From assembly GCA_963738305.1 (NCBI GenBank), contig CAVTVU010000006.1, positions 62,001 to 126,000 on the forward strand: a stretch of 64,000 bases of DNA. Direction: 5' to 3'. Below the pieces are notes generated by a model, which did no database searches, was not told where the DNA came from, and worked only from the letters and a program-made list of their open reading frames with translations. Positions 18,826 through 26,541 of this stretch are shown here, piece by piece. The position numbers and the translations under genes are program-made. Source of the DNA: JBBRHQ01 sp963738305. Its GTDB lineage: Bacteria; Actinomycetota; Thermoleophilia; Solirubrobacterales; 70-9. How positions within the stretch are numbered: the stretch's first letter is position 1; every line of letters begins with the position of its first letter.

Positions 18826-19170
18826 TTACTGCTTCTTCCAGCCGCCGCCGAACAGCCGCGAGATGCGGCCGCCTCCAAGGTTCGGGCGGAACGTCCCCTC
18901 CGCTTTCTCCGGCGGGGGCAGCTCCGCCGCCCGGTCTGCGTCGAGCGTCAGGGTCACGCCGCGCGTCGCGGTGCGCGCCACCTCCGGAGCGTCGGCGAAG
19001 CGAAGTGCCCCTCCCGAGTCGCGGAAGACGACACCATCGAAGATGCGCTCACGGTAGTTGTCGAGGATTTGCTCGACCCTTCCGACCTCGGCGCCGTCGG
19101 CGCTGTAGACGGGAGTTCCGCGCTCGACCGCCGCGTAGTGGATCGCCTCGCCGTCGTCGATCATCGCCAC
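18826..19170 (-). CDS. PRC-barrel-like protein
   Basis: A 114-residue protein whose front matches a PRC-barrel: AVERGTPVYSADGAEVGRVE, followed by VFRDSGGALRFADAPEV. A basic Gly-rich tail follows (GGGRISRLFGGGWKKQ). Such small barrels bind RNA or proteins, or are stress-related; no catalytic role is expected. It is the last gene of a five-gene minus-strand operon starting with the cyclophilin lipoprotein, 4 bases after the hydrolase stop. MAM and MID starts (19170, 19164) are equally possible. Confidence 0.7.
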   Translation of the reverse strand: MAMIDDGEAIHYAAVERGTPVYSADGAEVGRVEQILDNYRERIFDGVVFRDSGGALRFADAPEVARTATRGVTLTLDADRAAELPPPEKAEGTFRPNLGGGRISRLFGGGWKKQ

Positions 19171-19174
19171 AAGG

Positions 19175-20014
19175 TTATTGGCCCAGCCTCGCGCAGAAAG
19201 CGGCGATCTCCCGGGATAGCCGCCCGCCCTGCCAGGCCAACGGCGACTCTCCTTCCGCCTCGCTGGTCAGTCGCGCGTCCGGCAGTCGCTCCGCGTAGGC
19301 TTCGGCGACGGCAAAGGGGTGGCCGGGATCGGCGACGTCGTGGCTGGCGACGACGAGGGCCGGGACGTCCAGGGTCTCCAGGTCGCTCATCGTCTCGAAC
19401 GGGCGCGAGCGGGGCACCTCCCGCAGGGCACGGACCAGTGCCGCGGGGTGCCGGTGCAGCGAGATCCGCTCGCGGGTGATGCGCAGCACCGTTTCGCGCC
19501 ATGCGGGGTCGACGCCGGCCTCGTCGATCGCTCTCACGAAGCTCGCCGCCCCTCCCTCCTCCAACGCTTCGGCGAGGCCGTCCCAATAGTCAAGGACGTC
19601 CTCGGTGACGGGGCCGGTGTAGGCCGGGCAGACGATCACCAGACCGGCGACCTGCTCCGGGTTCTCGAGGGCGAACGCCACGGCGGTGTGGGCCCCCATC
19701 GAGTGCCCACCGAGGACCATAGGAGTCTTCGCCCCTACCGTTTCGGCCAGCACGGCGCCGAGGTCGGCGACCAGTTCGGGGTATCCATAACCCGACCCCT
19801 CGGGCGCGGGATCCGACTCGCCGTGACCGCGGGCGTCGTAGACGACCAGCTCGTGACCGCGCCGGGCCAGCAGGTTCGAGCCGTGCACGACGTAGCGCCG
19901 GGTGGCGGTGAGGCCGTGGCAGAGCACAACCGGGGTGCCCTCCCCTGAGCGCTCACCCCGCAGGGTCGGCCCGTCCGCTGCGACGGCGATCGGAGTCGGC
20001 TCGGCGGTGCTCAA
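19175..20014 (-). CDS. Alpha/beta hydrolase
   Basis: A 279-residue alpha/beta hydrolase. VVLCHGLTATRRYVVHG is the oxyanion region, YDARGHGESDP the usual loop, and LGGHSMGAHTAVAFAL holds the nucleophile Ser. The acid is probably in VVASHDVADPGHP. At the place where the catalytic His is expected (normally GHxP before the last helix) the sequence reads EAEGESPLAWQGG, so the His is not obvious. The TTG start overlaps the stop of the HAD gene (TTGA), showing translational coupling. The substrate is unknown. Confidence 0.8.
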   Translation of the reverse strand: MSTAEPTPIAVAADGPTLRGERSGEGTPVVLCHGLTATRRYVVHGSNLLARRGHELVVYDARGHGESDPAPEGSGYGYPELVADLGAVLAETVGAKTPMVLGGHSMGAHTAVAFALENPEQVAGLVIVCPAYTGPVTEDVLDYWDGLAEALEEGGAASFVRAIDEAGVDPAWRETVLRITRERISLHRHPAALVRALREVPRSRPFETMSDLETLDVPALVVASHDVADPGHPFAVAEAYAERLPDARLTSEAEGESPLAWQGGRLSREIAAFCARLGQ

Positions 20015-20789
20015 TCCGTTCCCAGGGCGCCGGGCAGCTCGGCTATCGAGTCGATCGTCGCCGTCGGCTCGATGCCGCTGGCGGCGACGAAATCCTCGCG
20101 ATACTTGCCGGTGCGAACCAGCACCGCCCGCAAGCCGGCATCGAGCGCGCCGCCGATGTCGGACTCGATGTCGTCGCCGACCATCGCCACCTCCTCCGCC
20201 CGCGGCCCAGATCCTCGAGCACGGAGTCGAAGAAGCCGGCGGACGGCTTGCCGACGACGAACGCCTCCTTCCCGCCCGCGTACTCGATCGCGGCGACGAA
20301 CGGCCCGGCGTCCAGCGAGAGGCCGTCAGCGGTGAGCCAGAAGCGGTTCTTCTGCAGCGCGATCAACTCAGCGCCGTCCATGACCAGGCGGAAGGCGCGG
20401 TTGAGGATGGTGAAGCCGAACTGCTCGCCGAGGTCGCCCATGATCACCGCGTCGACACCTTCGTCGGCCTCCTCGAGGCCCTCGAAGTCGGCCTTGACCG
20501 CGTCATTCATGATCAGCGCCACGCGCCGGTGCCCGGCCCCCTCGCAGTGCCTTCGTGCCAGCCGCGCCGGGGTCACGAGCTCCTCGGGGTCCACGTCGAA
20601 GCCGAGCTGACCTAGCTTCTCCAGCGTCTGCCCCCGCGAGCGGGCGGTCGTGTTGGTGACGAAGCGCAGCTCCAGCCCTCGCTCACGGAGCCGCTCCACG
20701 GCGGCGGGGGCGCCGGAAACCGGCTCTCCCTCGACGTAGAGCACGCCGTCGAGGTCGAGTAGCAGCGCGGCTAGTCCCTCAAGGGCCAT
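20011..20789 (-). CDS. HAD-IIA (NagD-like) phosphatase, one apparent frameshift
   Basis: A HAD phosphatase of about 259 residues. LLLDLDGVLYVEGEPV is motif I (nucleophile and acid Asp) and RFVTNTTARSR is motif II. The cap is of the NagD / p-nitrophenylphosphatase type, with KNRFWLTADGLSLDAGPFV, and VVGKPSAGFF holds the motif III Lys. Near 20200 the frame breaks. One base restores AEEVAMVGDDIESDIGGALD (motif IV) and the end ATIDSIAELPGALGTD, stopping at 20011. Motif IV is intact in the shifted frame, so this is probably a consensus error and not a dead gene. It sits 5 bases after the peroxiredoxin. Confidence 0.8.
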
Positions 20790-20794
20790 TGCCT

Positions 20795-21295
20795 TCAGCG
20801 GACCGCCGCCACCGCCCGCTCGATCTCCTCCGCTGACTTGTAGGTCGCCCCGGTCGTCGAGACGTCGCGGTAGCGGACGACTCCTTCGGCGTCGACGACG
20901 AAGATCGACCGCTTCACGTACCAGCCGCCCGGCGTCGTCGCCAGTCCGGCGATCTTCGCCAGCGGGGTCGCCCAGCCGCTCACCCCGTAGGCCTTGCTTA
21001 CCTCCATGTCCTCGTCGGCCAGCAGCGGCACGTTGAGGCGCTTTTCCCGGGCCCAGCGCTCATGCGAGGACACCGACTGCGGGGAGATCCCGAGCATCTC
21101 CGCGTCGAGGCCCGAGATCCGCTCGTCCTCGTCGCGATAGGAGCAGAACTGCGCCGTGCAGACCCGGGTGCCGTCGCCCGGGTAGAAAGCGAGCACCACC
21201 TTCCCGCCCAGGAAGTCGGAGAGGCGATAGAGCTTGCCCCCGGTCCCGGGCAGCTCGAAATCCGGAGCTCTGTCGCCTACGGCCACTCTCGCCAT
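20795..21295 (-). CDS. Peroxiredoxin (AhpC/TSA, Bcp-like)
   Basis: A 166-residue thiol peroxidase. The active-site motif PGDGTRVCTAQFCSYRD carries the P-x3-T-x2-C pattern with the peroxidatic Cys, and a second Cys five residues later could act as resolving Cys (an atypical 2-Cys arrangement). It starts at ATG directly before ARVAVGDRAPDFELPG. It is the second gene of the operon behind a cyclophilin lipoprotein, with spacing of only 4 bases. It reduces hydrogen and alkyl peroxides with an unknown thiol donor. A second, distinct peroxiredoxin gene lies at 58.8 kb. Confidence 0.92.
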   Translation of the reverse strand: MARVAVGDRAPDFELPGTGGKLYRLSDFLGGKVVLAFYPGDGTRVCTAQFCSYRDEDERISGLDAEMLGISPQSVSSHERWAREKRLNVPLLADEDMEVSKAYGVSGWATPLAKIAGLATTPGGWYVKRSIFVVDAEGVVRYRDVSTTGATYKSAEEIERAVAAVR

Positions 21296-21299
21296 CCGA

Positions 21300-21950
21300 T
21301 CACCCCCCTCCCCTCTCGATCGTCACCTTTTCGTTCAGGACCGATTCCCTCGGCTGTCCGCCCCGGGTTCCCAGGGCCGCGATGCGCTTCACCACATCGA
21401 AGCCGCTGCTCACCCGACCGAGGAGGGCGTAAACCGGCGGCAGCGCCGCGTCGGCCCCGGCCACGACGAAGAACTGGCTGCCCGAGCGCCCCGGCGGCTC
21501 CGCGGTCGTCTTCGCCATCGCGACCACCCCGCGGGTGTATGCGAGGTTCGGCGGTGGCCGCTCGTCGACCCTGTAGCCGGGGCCCCCGGTCCCGCTGCCG
21601 CTCGGGTCGCCGGTCTGGATCAGGGTCGGCGAGATGCCGTGAAAGGCAAGCCCGTCGTATACGCCGTGCCTGGCGAGGTAGGCGAACGAGTTCGTTGTCC
21701 GCGGCGCTCGCCGCGTGTCCAGGGCGATGTCGAAGCTTCCGCAGCTGGTGTCGATCACCGCCGTCAGCTTCTCACCCCTGCGCACCGTCTGGGGCGGCGG
21801 ACGGAGGTGGACCTTCTTGGGTTGCGGCTCCGATGTGGCTCGACATCCAGGGGCAACGCTTGCCTGCTGGTCCGAGCTGCCGCCGCAGCCGGCGATCAGC
21901 GCGGTCCCTGCCGCGAGCGCGACGATTGCTTCTTTCCGCCATCGGCGCAA
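21300..21950 (-). CDS. Lipoprotein cyclophilin-type peptidyl-prolyl isomerase
   Basis: A 216-residue exported protein. After RRWRKEAIVALAAGTALIAG comes the lipobox Cys (LIAGCGGS), so it should be lipid-anchored outside the membrane. The cyclophilin fold is seen in SFDIALDTRRAPRTTNSFAY, GLAFHGISPTLIQTGDPSGS, GSQFFVVAG and YALLGRVSSGFDVV. The canonical FHRV reads FHGI, so isomerase activity may be weak. The start is a TTG at 21950. It leads the operon with the peroxiredoxin and HAD genes and is divergent from the methyltransferase at 22025. Confidence 0.87.
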   Translation of the reverse strand: MRRWRKEAIVALAAGTALIAGCGGSSDQQASVAPGCRATSEPQPKKVHLRPPPQTVRRGEKLTAVIDTSCGSFDIALDTRRAPRTTNSFAYLARHGVYDGLAFHGISPTLIQTGDPSGSGTGGPGYRVDERPPPNLAYTRGVVAMAKTTAEPPGRSGSQFFVVAGADAALPPVYALLGRVSSGFDVVKRIAALGTRGGQPRESVLNEKVTIERGGG

Positions 21951-22024
21951 GGGCGGCCAAGCCTAGATGACGGCCATGCACACGCCGGGACCATCCGGGC
22001 GGGCGGTTGCGATGATCTGGCCAA

Positions 22025-22690
22025 GTGACCCCGAGACGCCGAGATCCTCCGTCCCGAGACCGCGTGGCCGGCCGCCTCCTCAACAACCTCATCGCCCGCT
22101 CGCCGTGGCTGTGGCCCCTGGTGCGCGGCCGAATGCGCCACTTCTTCTCCGAGCGTGCGGCGGGCTGGGACGAGCGGACTGGCGCTGGCGGCGTCGAGCA
22201 CCTGGCGCCGCTCGCCGCGGCGGTCCTGGAGGTCTCCCCTTCGCCGGAGCGGGTGCTCGAGGTCGGCTGCGGGACGGGAGCTGGGACGCTTTTCCTCGCC
22301 CGCGAGTTCCCGCAGGCGAGAGTCCGCGGCGTCGACATCTCCGAGGAGATGATCGAGCGGGCTGTGGCCAAGGTCGGGCTCGATCCCGAGGGGCGGATCG
22401 CCTTCCGGGTCGGCGACGCCGCCGCCCTCCCCTATGCGGACGAGTCGTTCGACCTCGTCGCCCAGCTCAACATGCCTCCGTTCTTCGACCAGCTGGCCCG
22501 GGTTCTGCGGCCGGGGGGGTTCGTCATCGTCGCGGCGAGCTGGGGCGACGACACCCCTTTCTACACACCGGAGAAGCTCCTCACCTGGAAGTTTCGCCAG
22601 CGGCACATCGAGCCGGTGGCGAGCGGCGAGGCCGGCTTGGGGACGTTCTACGTCGGGCGCCGCGAGCCGGACTCCTCCGCTCCGGTTTAG
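22025..22690 (+). CDS. Class I SAM-dependent methyltransferase
   Basis: A 221-residue methyltransferase. Motif I is VLEVGCGTGAGTLFLA, followed by VRGVDISEEMIERA (acidic loop binding the ribose), AFRVGDAAALPYADESFDLV (motif II) and LARVLRPGGFVIVA. The basic N-terminus (RVAGRLLNNLIARSPWLWPL) is amphipathic and may touch the membrane. The GTG start at 22025 gives the best coding frame. It is the first gene of a five-gene plus-strand run that includes the lipid kinase, murT and gatD. The methyl acceptor is unknown. Confidence 0.85.
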   Translation: MTPRRRDPPSRDRVAGRLLNNLIARSPWLWPLVRGRMRHFFSERAAGWDERTGAGGVEHLAPLAAAVLEVSPSPERVLEVGCGTGAGTLFLAREFPQARVRGVDISEEMIERAVAKVGLDPEGRIAFRVGDAAALPYADESFDLVAQLNMPPFFDQLARVLRPGGFVIVAASWGDDTPFYTPEKLLTWKFRQRHIEPVASGEAGLGTFYVGRREPDSSAPV

Positions 22691-22701
22691 GCTCCTGCCC
22701 G

Positions 22702-23598
22702 ATGGAGATGGACTCCTCGCCGCTGGCGTTGATCGTCAACCCGTCCGCAGGCCGCGGCAGGACCGGGCAGATGCTGCCGCAGGTGGAGAAGGCGCTCGAC
22801 GAGCGGCGGATGCCCTTCCGCGTGGAGAGGACCCAGGGTCGCGAGCACGCGGTCGACGAGATCCTCCGTGCCGCTCAGGCCGGAGAGGTCCCGGTAATCA
22901 TGAGCGGGGACGGCCTGATCGGGCTCGCCGGGGGCATCCTCGCCGGGTCCGAGGTTCCGCTGGGGATCATCCCCGGCGGTCGCGGCAACGACTTCGCCCG
23001 GGTGCTCGGGATCCCGACCGACCCCGAAGCCGCGGTTGACGTGATCGCCGCGGGGGCGATCCGCCACGTGGACGTCGGCGAGGCCAACGGCCAGCGGTTC
23101 CTCTGCATCGCCAGCATCGGGTTCGATTCGGAGGCGAATCGGATCGCCAACGAGACCAGGCTGATCAAGGGCAACCTCGTCTACGCCTACGCCGCGCTGC
23201 GCGGGCTGCTGGGCTGGAAGCCGGCCCGGTTCACGATCAAGGTCGGCGAGGAGCGGGCGCGCTTCACCGGCTACACCATCGCCGTTGCCAACACCCAGGC
23301 ATACGGCGGCGGGATGATGGTCGCGCCCGACGCCGACCCCAGCGACGGGGAGTTCGACGTCGTGCTGATCGGCGAGATCGGCAAGCTTCGCTTCCTGGGT
23401 AACCTGCCCAAGGTGTTCAAGGGAACGCACGTCGAGCGGGATGAGGTGAGGGTCTTCCGCGCCCCCGCCCTCGAGCTGGAGGCCAGCCGCCCGTTCGCCG
23501 TGTACGCAGACGGCGAGCACATCACCGACACGCCCGTCTCCCTGCGCCTGCTGCCGCGCGCCCTCGGCGTGATCGCGCCGCCGCCCACCGCGGCTTGA
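22702..23598 (+). CDS. Diacylglycerol/sphingosine-kinase-family lipid kinase
   Basis: A 298-residue DAGK-catalytic-domain protein. LALIVNPSAGRGRTG is the N-terminal motif, GIIPGGRGNDFARVLGIP the conserved G-x-G-N-D-F-A block, and YTIAVANTQAYGGGMMVAPDA the C-terminal domain. The usual GGDGT nucleotide motif reads MSGDGLIGLAGG, a variant. DgkB-like members phosphorylate diacylglycerol released by membrane synthesis; YegS-like members act on other lipids. ATG at 22702, about 12 bases after the methyltransferase stop. Its stop overlaps the TTG start of murT, tying lipid recycling to peptidoglycan amidation. Confidence 0.85.
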   Translation: MEMDSSPLALIVNPSAGRGRTGQMLPQVEKALDERRMPFRVERTQGREHAVDEILRAAQAGEVPVIMSGDGLIGLAGGILAGSEVPLGIIPGGRGNDFARVLGIPTDPEAAVDVIAAGAIRHVDVGEANGQRFLCIASIGFDSEANRIANETRLIKGNLVYAYAALRGLLGWKPARFTIKVGEERARFTGYTIAVANTQAYGGGMMVAPDADPSDGEFDVVLIGEIGKLRFLGNLPKVFKGTHVERDEVRVFRAPALELEASRPFAVYADGEHITDTPVSLRLLPRALGVIAPPPTAA

Positions 23599-24986
23599 GC
23601 CGCTCGGCCGGCGACCTGCTGATCGGCGCCAAGGTCGCGCTGGCGCGAGCGATCGGCGCCGCCAGCCGAGCCAGCGGCCGCGGTGGTGGCACGACTCTGC
23701 CGGGCCGGGTCCTGCTGAGAACCGAGCCGCAGGCGATCAGCCGCCTCGGCTCGAGGCTGAAGGACGGATCGACCATCGTCAGCGCCACGAACGGCAAGAC
23801 GACCACCGCGGCGATGATCGCCGCGATCCTTGCCGCCGCCGGCCGCCGGCCCGTCCACAACCGGGCCGGGTCGAACATGACCTGGGGGGTGGCGACCGCC
23901 CTGCTCGAGCAGCACGGCACCGAGGGCCTCTTCGAGGTCGACGAGGCCTGGCTGCCGCGCGTCGCCGGGCAACTTCGACCGACGCTGATCGTCCTCGGCA
24001 ACCTCTTCCGGGATCAGCTCGACCGCTACGGCGAGCTGGAGACACTTGCCGACGAGTGGGCGCGGATGGTCGAGCGCCGGGCCGGGAACACCGCCTTCGC
24101 GCTCAACGCCGACGACCCGCTGATCGCGGATCTCGGCCGCGACCGCGAGGGACGGCCCCGCCCGGCGGTCACCTACTTCGGCGTCGATGACCCCTCGCAG
24201 GCGCTGCCCCAGCTGCAGCACGCCCACGACGCGAAGCACTGCCGGCGCTGCGGGCACCCCTACCACTACGAGCGCGCCTTCATCGGGCATCTCGGCCACT
24301 ACTCCTGCCCGAACTGCGGCGCTCGGCGCCCCCAGCCCGAGGTGGCGGCGAGCGCGATCGAGCTGCGGGGGATGAGCGGCTCGGTCTCCACGATTCTCAC
24401 CCCGTCCGGCGAGCTGCGGCTGGAGTTGCCGCTGCCGGGCCTCTACAACGTCTACAACGCGCTCGGCGCGATCGCCGCCGGCCTGCGCTCGGGGATCGAC
24501 CTCGTCCGGATCGGCGAGGCGCTGTCCGGCGTCCGCTCCGCCTTCGGCCGCGTCGAGACGATCGAGGTCGCCGGGACGCCGGTCTCGATCCTGCTGATCA
24601 AGAACCCCGCCGGCACGAACGAGGTGCTGCGGACCCTGCGCCTGGAGTCCGGCGCCGACGGCCTCGACCTCTGGGTGGCCCTCAACGACAGGACGGCCGA
24701 CGGGCACGACGTCTCCTGGGTCTGGGACGCCGACTTCGAACTGCTGGAAGGGTCGGTCCGCCGGGTGGTCTGCGCCGGCACGCGTGCACCCGAGATGGCG
24801 GTGCGCCTCAAGTACGCCGGGGTCGATCCCACGGTGATCGAGGTCGAGCCGCGGATTGCCGCCTCGCTCGATCGCGCCGTCGCCGGCTCGAACGGGCGGC
24901 TGTTCGCGCTCCCCACCTACACCGCGCTGATCGAGCTGCGCCGCCTGCTCGCGGAGCGCGGGCTGGCAAGGGAGTTCTGGGAGTGA
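23595..24986 (+). CDS. murT: Lipid II isoglutaminyl synthase, Mur-ligase subunit MurT
   Basis: A 463-residue Mur ligase homologue. IVSATNGKTTTAAMIAAIL is the ATP loop, RAGSNMTWGVATALLE and EVDEAWLPRV are typical MurT motifs, and an inserted zinc ribbon (Cys216, Cys219, Cys238, Cys241: HCRRCGHPY and YSCPNCGARR) is diagnostic of MurT. LIKNPAGTNEVLRTL and LNDRTADGHDVSW complete the C-terminal domain. With GatD it amidates the alpha-carboxyl of D-Glu in lipid II, using ammonia from Gln. The TTG start overlaps the previous stop. Unusually, gatD is not the next gene: a methyltransferase lies between them. Confidence 0.93.
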   Translation: MSRSAGDLLIGAKVALARAIGAASRASGRGGGTTLPGRVLLRTEPQAISRLGSRLKDGSTIVSATNGKTTTAAMIAAILAAAGRRPVHNRAGSNMTWGVATALLEQHGTEGLFEVDEAWLPRVAGQLRPTLIVLGNLFRDQLDRYGELETLADEWARMVERRAGNTAFALNADDPLIADLGRDREGRPRPAVTYFGVDDPSQALPQLQHAHDAKHCRRCGHPYHYERAFIGHLGHYSCPNCGARRPQPEVAASAIELRGMSGSVSTILTPSGELRLELPLPGLYNVYNALGAIAAGLRSGIDLVRIGEALSGVRSAFGRVETIEVAGTPVSILLIKNPAGTNEVLRTLRLESGADGLDLWVALNDRTADGHDVSWVWDADFELLEGSVRRVVCAGTRAPEMAVRLKYAGVDPTVIEVEPRIAASLDRAVAGSNGRLFALPTYTALIELRRLLAERGLAREFWE

Positions 24987-25732
24987 GCGAGGAAACCATG
25001 CGCTCCGCCGACGAGGACGTCATCTGGCACGACGTCGAGTGCGGCTCCTACTCCGCCGACCTGGAGCTCTGGGAGCGCCTCTCGACCTCCTGCGGAGGCG
25101 AGGTCCTCGACCTCGGTTGCGGGACGGGACGGGTCGCCCTGCACCTCGCCCGCCGCGGGCACCCGGTCATCGGAATCGACTCCGACCCCGCCTTGGTCGC
25201 GGAGCTGAACCGCCGCGCCGGTGAGGCTGCCTTGACGGCGCACGCCGAGATCCGCGACGCCCGCGATTTCGACCTCGGCCGGCGCTTCGGGCTGGTGCTG
25301 GCGCCGATGCAGCTCCTCCAGCTGTTCGCCGGCGCCGCGGAGCGTCGCAGCTGCCTCGCCTGCGCCGCTCGCCACCTCGCACCCGGCGCCCGGTTGGCCG
25401 CGGCCATCCTCGCCCCGAACGGCGGTATCGAGGGCGGCGAGGAAGGCGGACCGATACCCGACATTCTCGAGGAGGAGGGCTGGGTCTACTCGAGCCTGCC
25501 GGTCGCGGTGCTCGGCGACGGGGAGCGGATCCTGATCCACCGGATACGGCAGAAGGTCTCGCCGGGCGGCGCGCTCAGCGAACACTCCTCGGAGATCATC
25601 CTGGCCGACCTTCCCGCGACGGTGCTCGAATCCGAAGGCGCCGCGGTCGGGCTGGTTCCGGCGGGTCGCTCCGCGATCGCGCCGACCGAGGACCACGTCG
25701 GCTCGACCGTGGTGCTCATGGAGGCCCGCTGA
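24983..25732 (+). CDS. SAM-dependent methyltransferase inserted between murT and gatD
   Basis: A 249-residue class I methyltransferase. VLDLGCGTGRVALHLARRG is motif I, VIGIDSDPALVAEL the ribose-binding strand, and LVLAPMQLLQLFAG takes the place of the usual motif IV. The C-terminal half, with SEHSSEIILADLPATVLESE, looks substrate-specific. GTG start, overlapping the murT stop by 4 bases (GTGA). Its own TGA shares one base with the gatD ATG. That double coupling in a peptidoglycan-modifying operon suggests a cell-wall-related substrate, but that is inference. Many methyltransferases of this build act on small molecules. Confidence 0.82.
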   Translation: MSEETMRSADEDVIWHDVECGSYSADLELWERLSTSCGGEVLDLGCGTGRVALHLARRGHPVIGIDSDPALVAELNRRAGEAALTAHAEIRDARDFDLGRRFGLVLAPMQLLQLFAGAAERRSCLACAARHLAPGARLAAAILAPNGGIEGGEEGGPIPDILEEEGWVYSSLPVAVLGDGERILIHRIRQKVSPGGALSEHSSEIILADLPATVLESEGAAVGLVPAGRSAIAPTEDHVGSTVVLMEAR

Positions 25733-26469
25733 TGGAGCTGCGCCTTCTCGCGCTCTACCCGGAGCAGATGAACATCTACGCCGACCGCGGCAACATCGTC
25801 TTCCTGCGACGTCGCTGCGAGTGGCGCGGGATCGGGTTCTCATACGCTGCCGCCGGGCCGGGTGAGCGACTCGACCCCGCGGCTCACGATCTGATCTACA
25901 TCGGCGGAGGGCAGGACCGCGATCAGCGTGCCGTCGCCGCCGACATGGTGGAGAGCAAGGGCTCCGAGCTGGAAGAGGCGGTCGATGATGGCGCCGCGGT
26001 GCTCGCGGTGTGCGGCGGCTACCAGCTGCTTGGGCACAGCTATCAGCTCGGGGATGAGCGGATCCCGGGGCTCGGCCTCGCCGACCTGGAGACGGTCCGG
26101 GAGCCCGGCCCCCGGCTGACCGGCAACATCGCAATCGAAGCCGATCTCGGCGACGGTGCCCGGGTCCTGGCCGGATTCGAGAACCACGGCGGCCGGACCT
26201 ATCTCGGGGCGGGCGCCGAGCCCTTCGGGAGGGTCGTGCGGGGACACGGCAACAACGGCCGCGACGGCTTCGAGGGAGTCCGCGGGGCGAACATGATCGG
26301 CACCTACATGCACGGCCCCCTGCTGCCGAAGAACGCCTGGCTCGCCGACCGGCTCATCCAGCTTGCGCTGTCGCGGCGCCTCGGAGGCGAACCCGAGCTG
26401 GCCCCGCTCGACGACGCCCTCGAGGCGGCTGCGCACGAGTCGGCCCGCCAGGCCGCGATGCGCACCTGA
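25732..26469 (+). CDS. gatD: Lipid II isoglutaminyl synthase, glutaminase subunit GatD
   Basis: A 245-residue class I glutamine amidotransferase of the CobB/CobQ type. IYIGGGQDRDQ is the oxyanion-strand motif, AVLAVCGGYQLLGHSYQL has the nucleophile Cys94, and GTYMHGPLLPKN has the catalytic His194. ENHGGRTYLG is a family block. It supplies ammonia to MurT for D-Glu to D-isoGln conversion in lipid II. ATG start, overlapping the methyltransferase stop by one base. It ends the operon; the 26499-26519 hairpin follows. Confidence 0.93.
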   Translation: MELRLLALYPEQMNIYADRGNIVFLRRRCEWRGIGFSYAAAGPGERLDPAAHDLIYIGGGQDRDQRAVAADMVESKGSELEEAVDDGAAVLAVCGGYQLLGHSYQLGDERIPGLGLADLETVREPGPRLTGNIAIEADLGDGARVLAGFENHGGRTYLGAGAEPFGRVVRGHGNNGRDGFEGVRGANMIGTYMHGPLLPKNAWLADRLIQLALSRRLGGEPELAPLDDALEAAAHESARQAAMRT

Positions 26470-26498
26470 GTCCGAGACGCCCCTGCCGAGACCTCAGA

Positions 26499-26519
26499 AA
26501 GACACCAATACGGTGTCTT
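26499..26519. repeat. Hairpin AAGACACC-aatac-GGTGTCTT in convergent gap
   Basis: Eight-base perfect inverted repeat with a five-base loop between the convergent gatD and secreted-protein genes. The minus-strand transcript would read into TTTCT, so a modest bidirectional terminator is plausible. The symmetric half-sites also look like a regulator operator. Confidence 0.55.
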
Positions 26520-26541
26520 AGATCCATCTCGCCCGTGCGGG

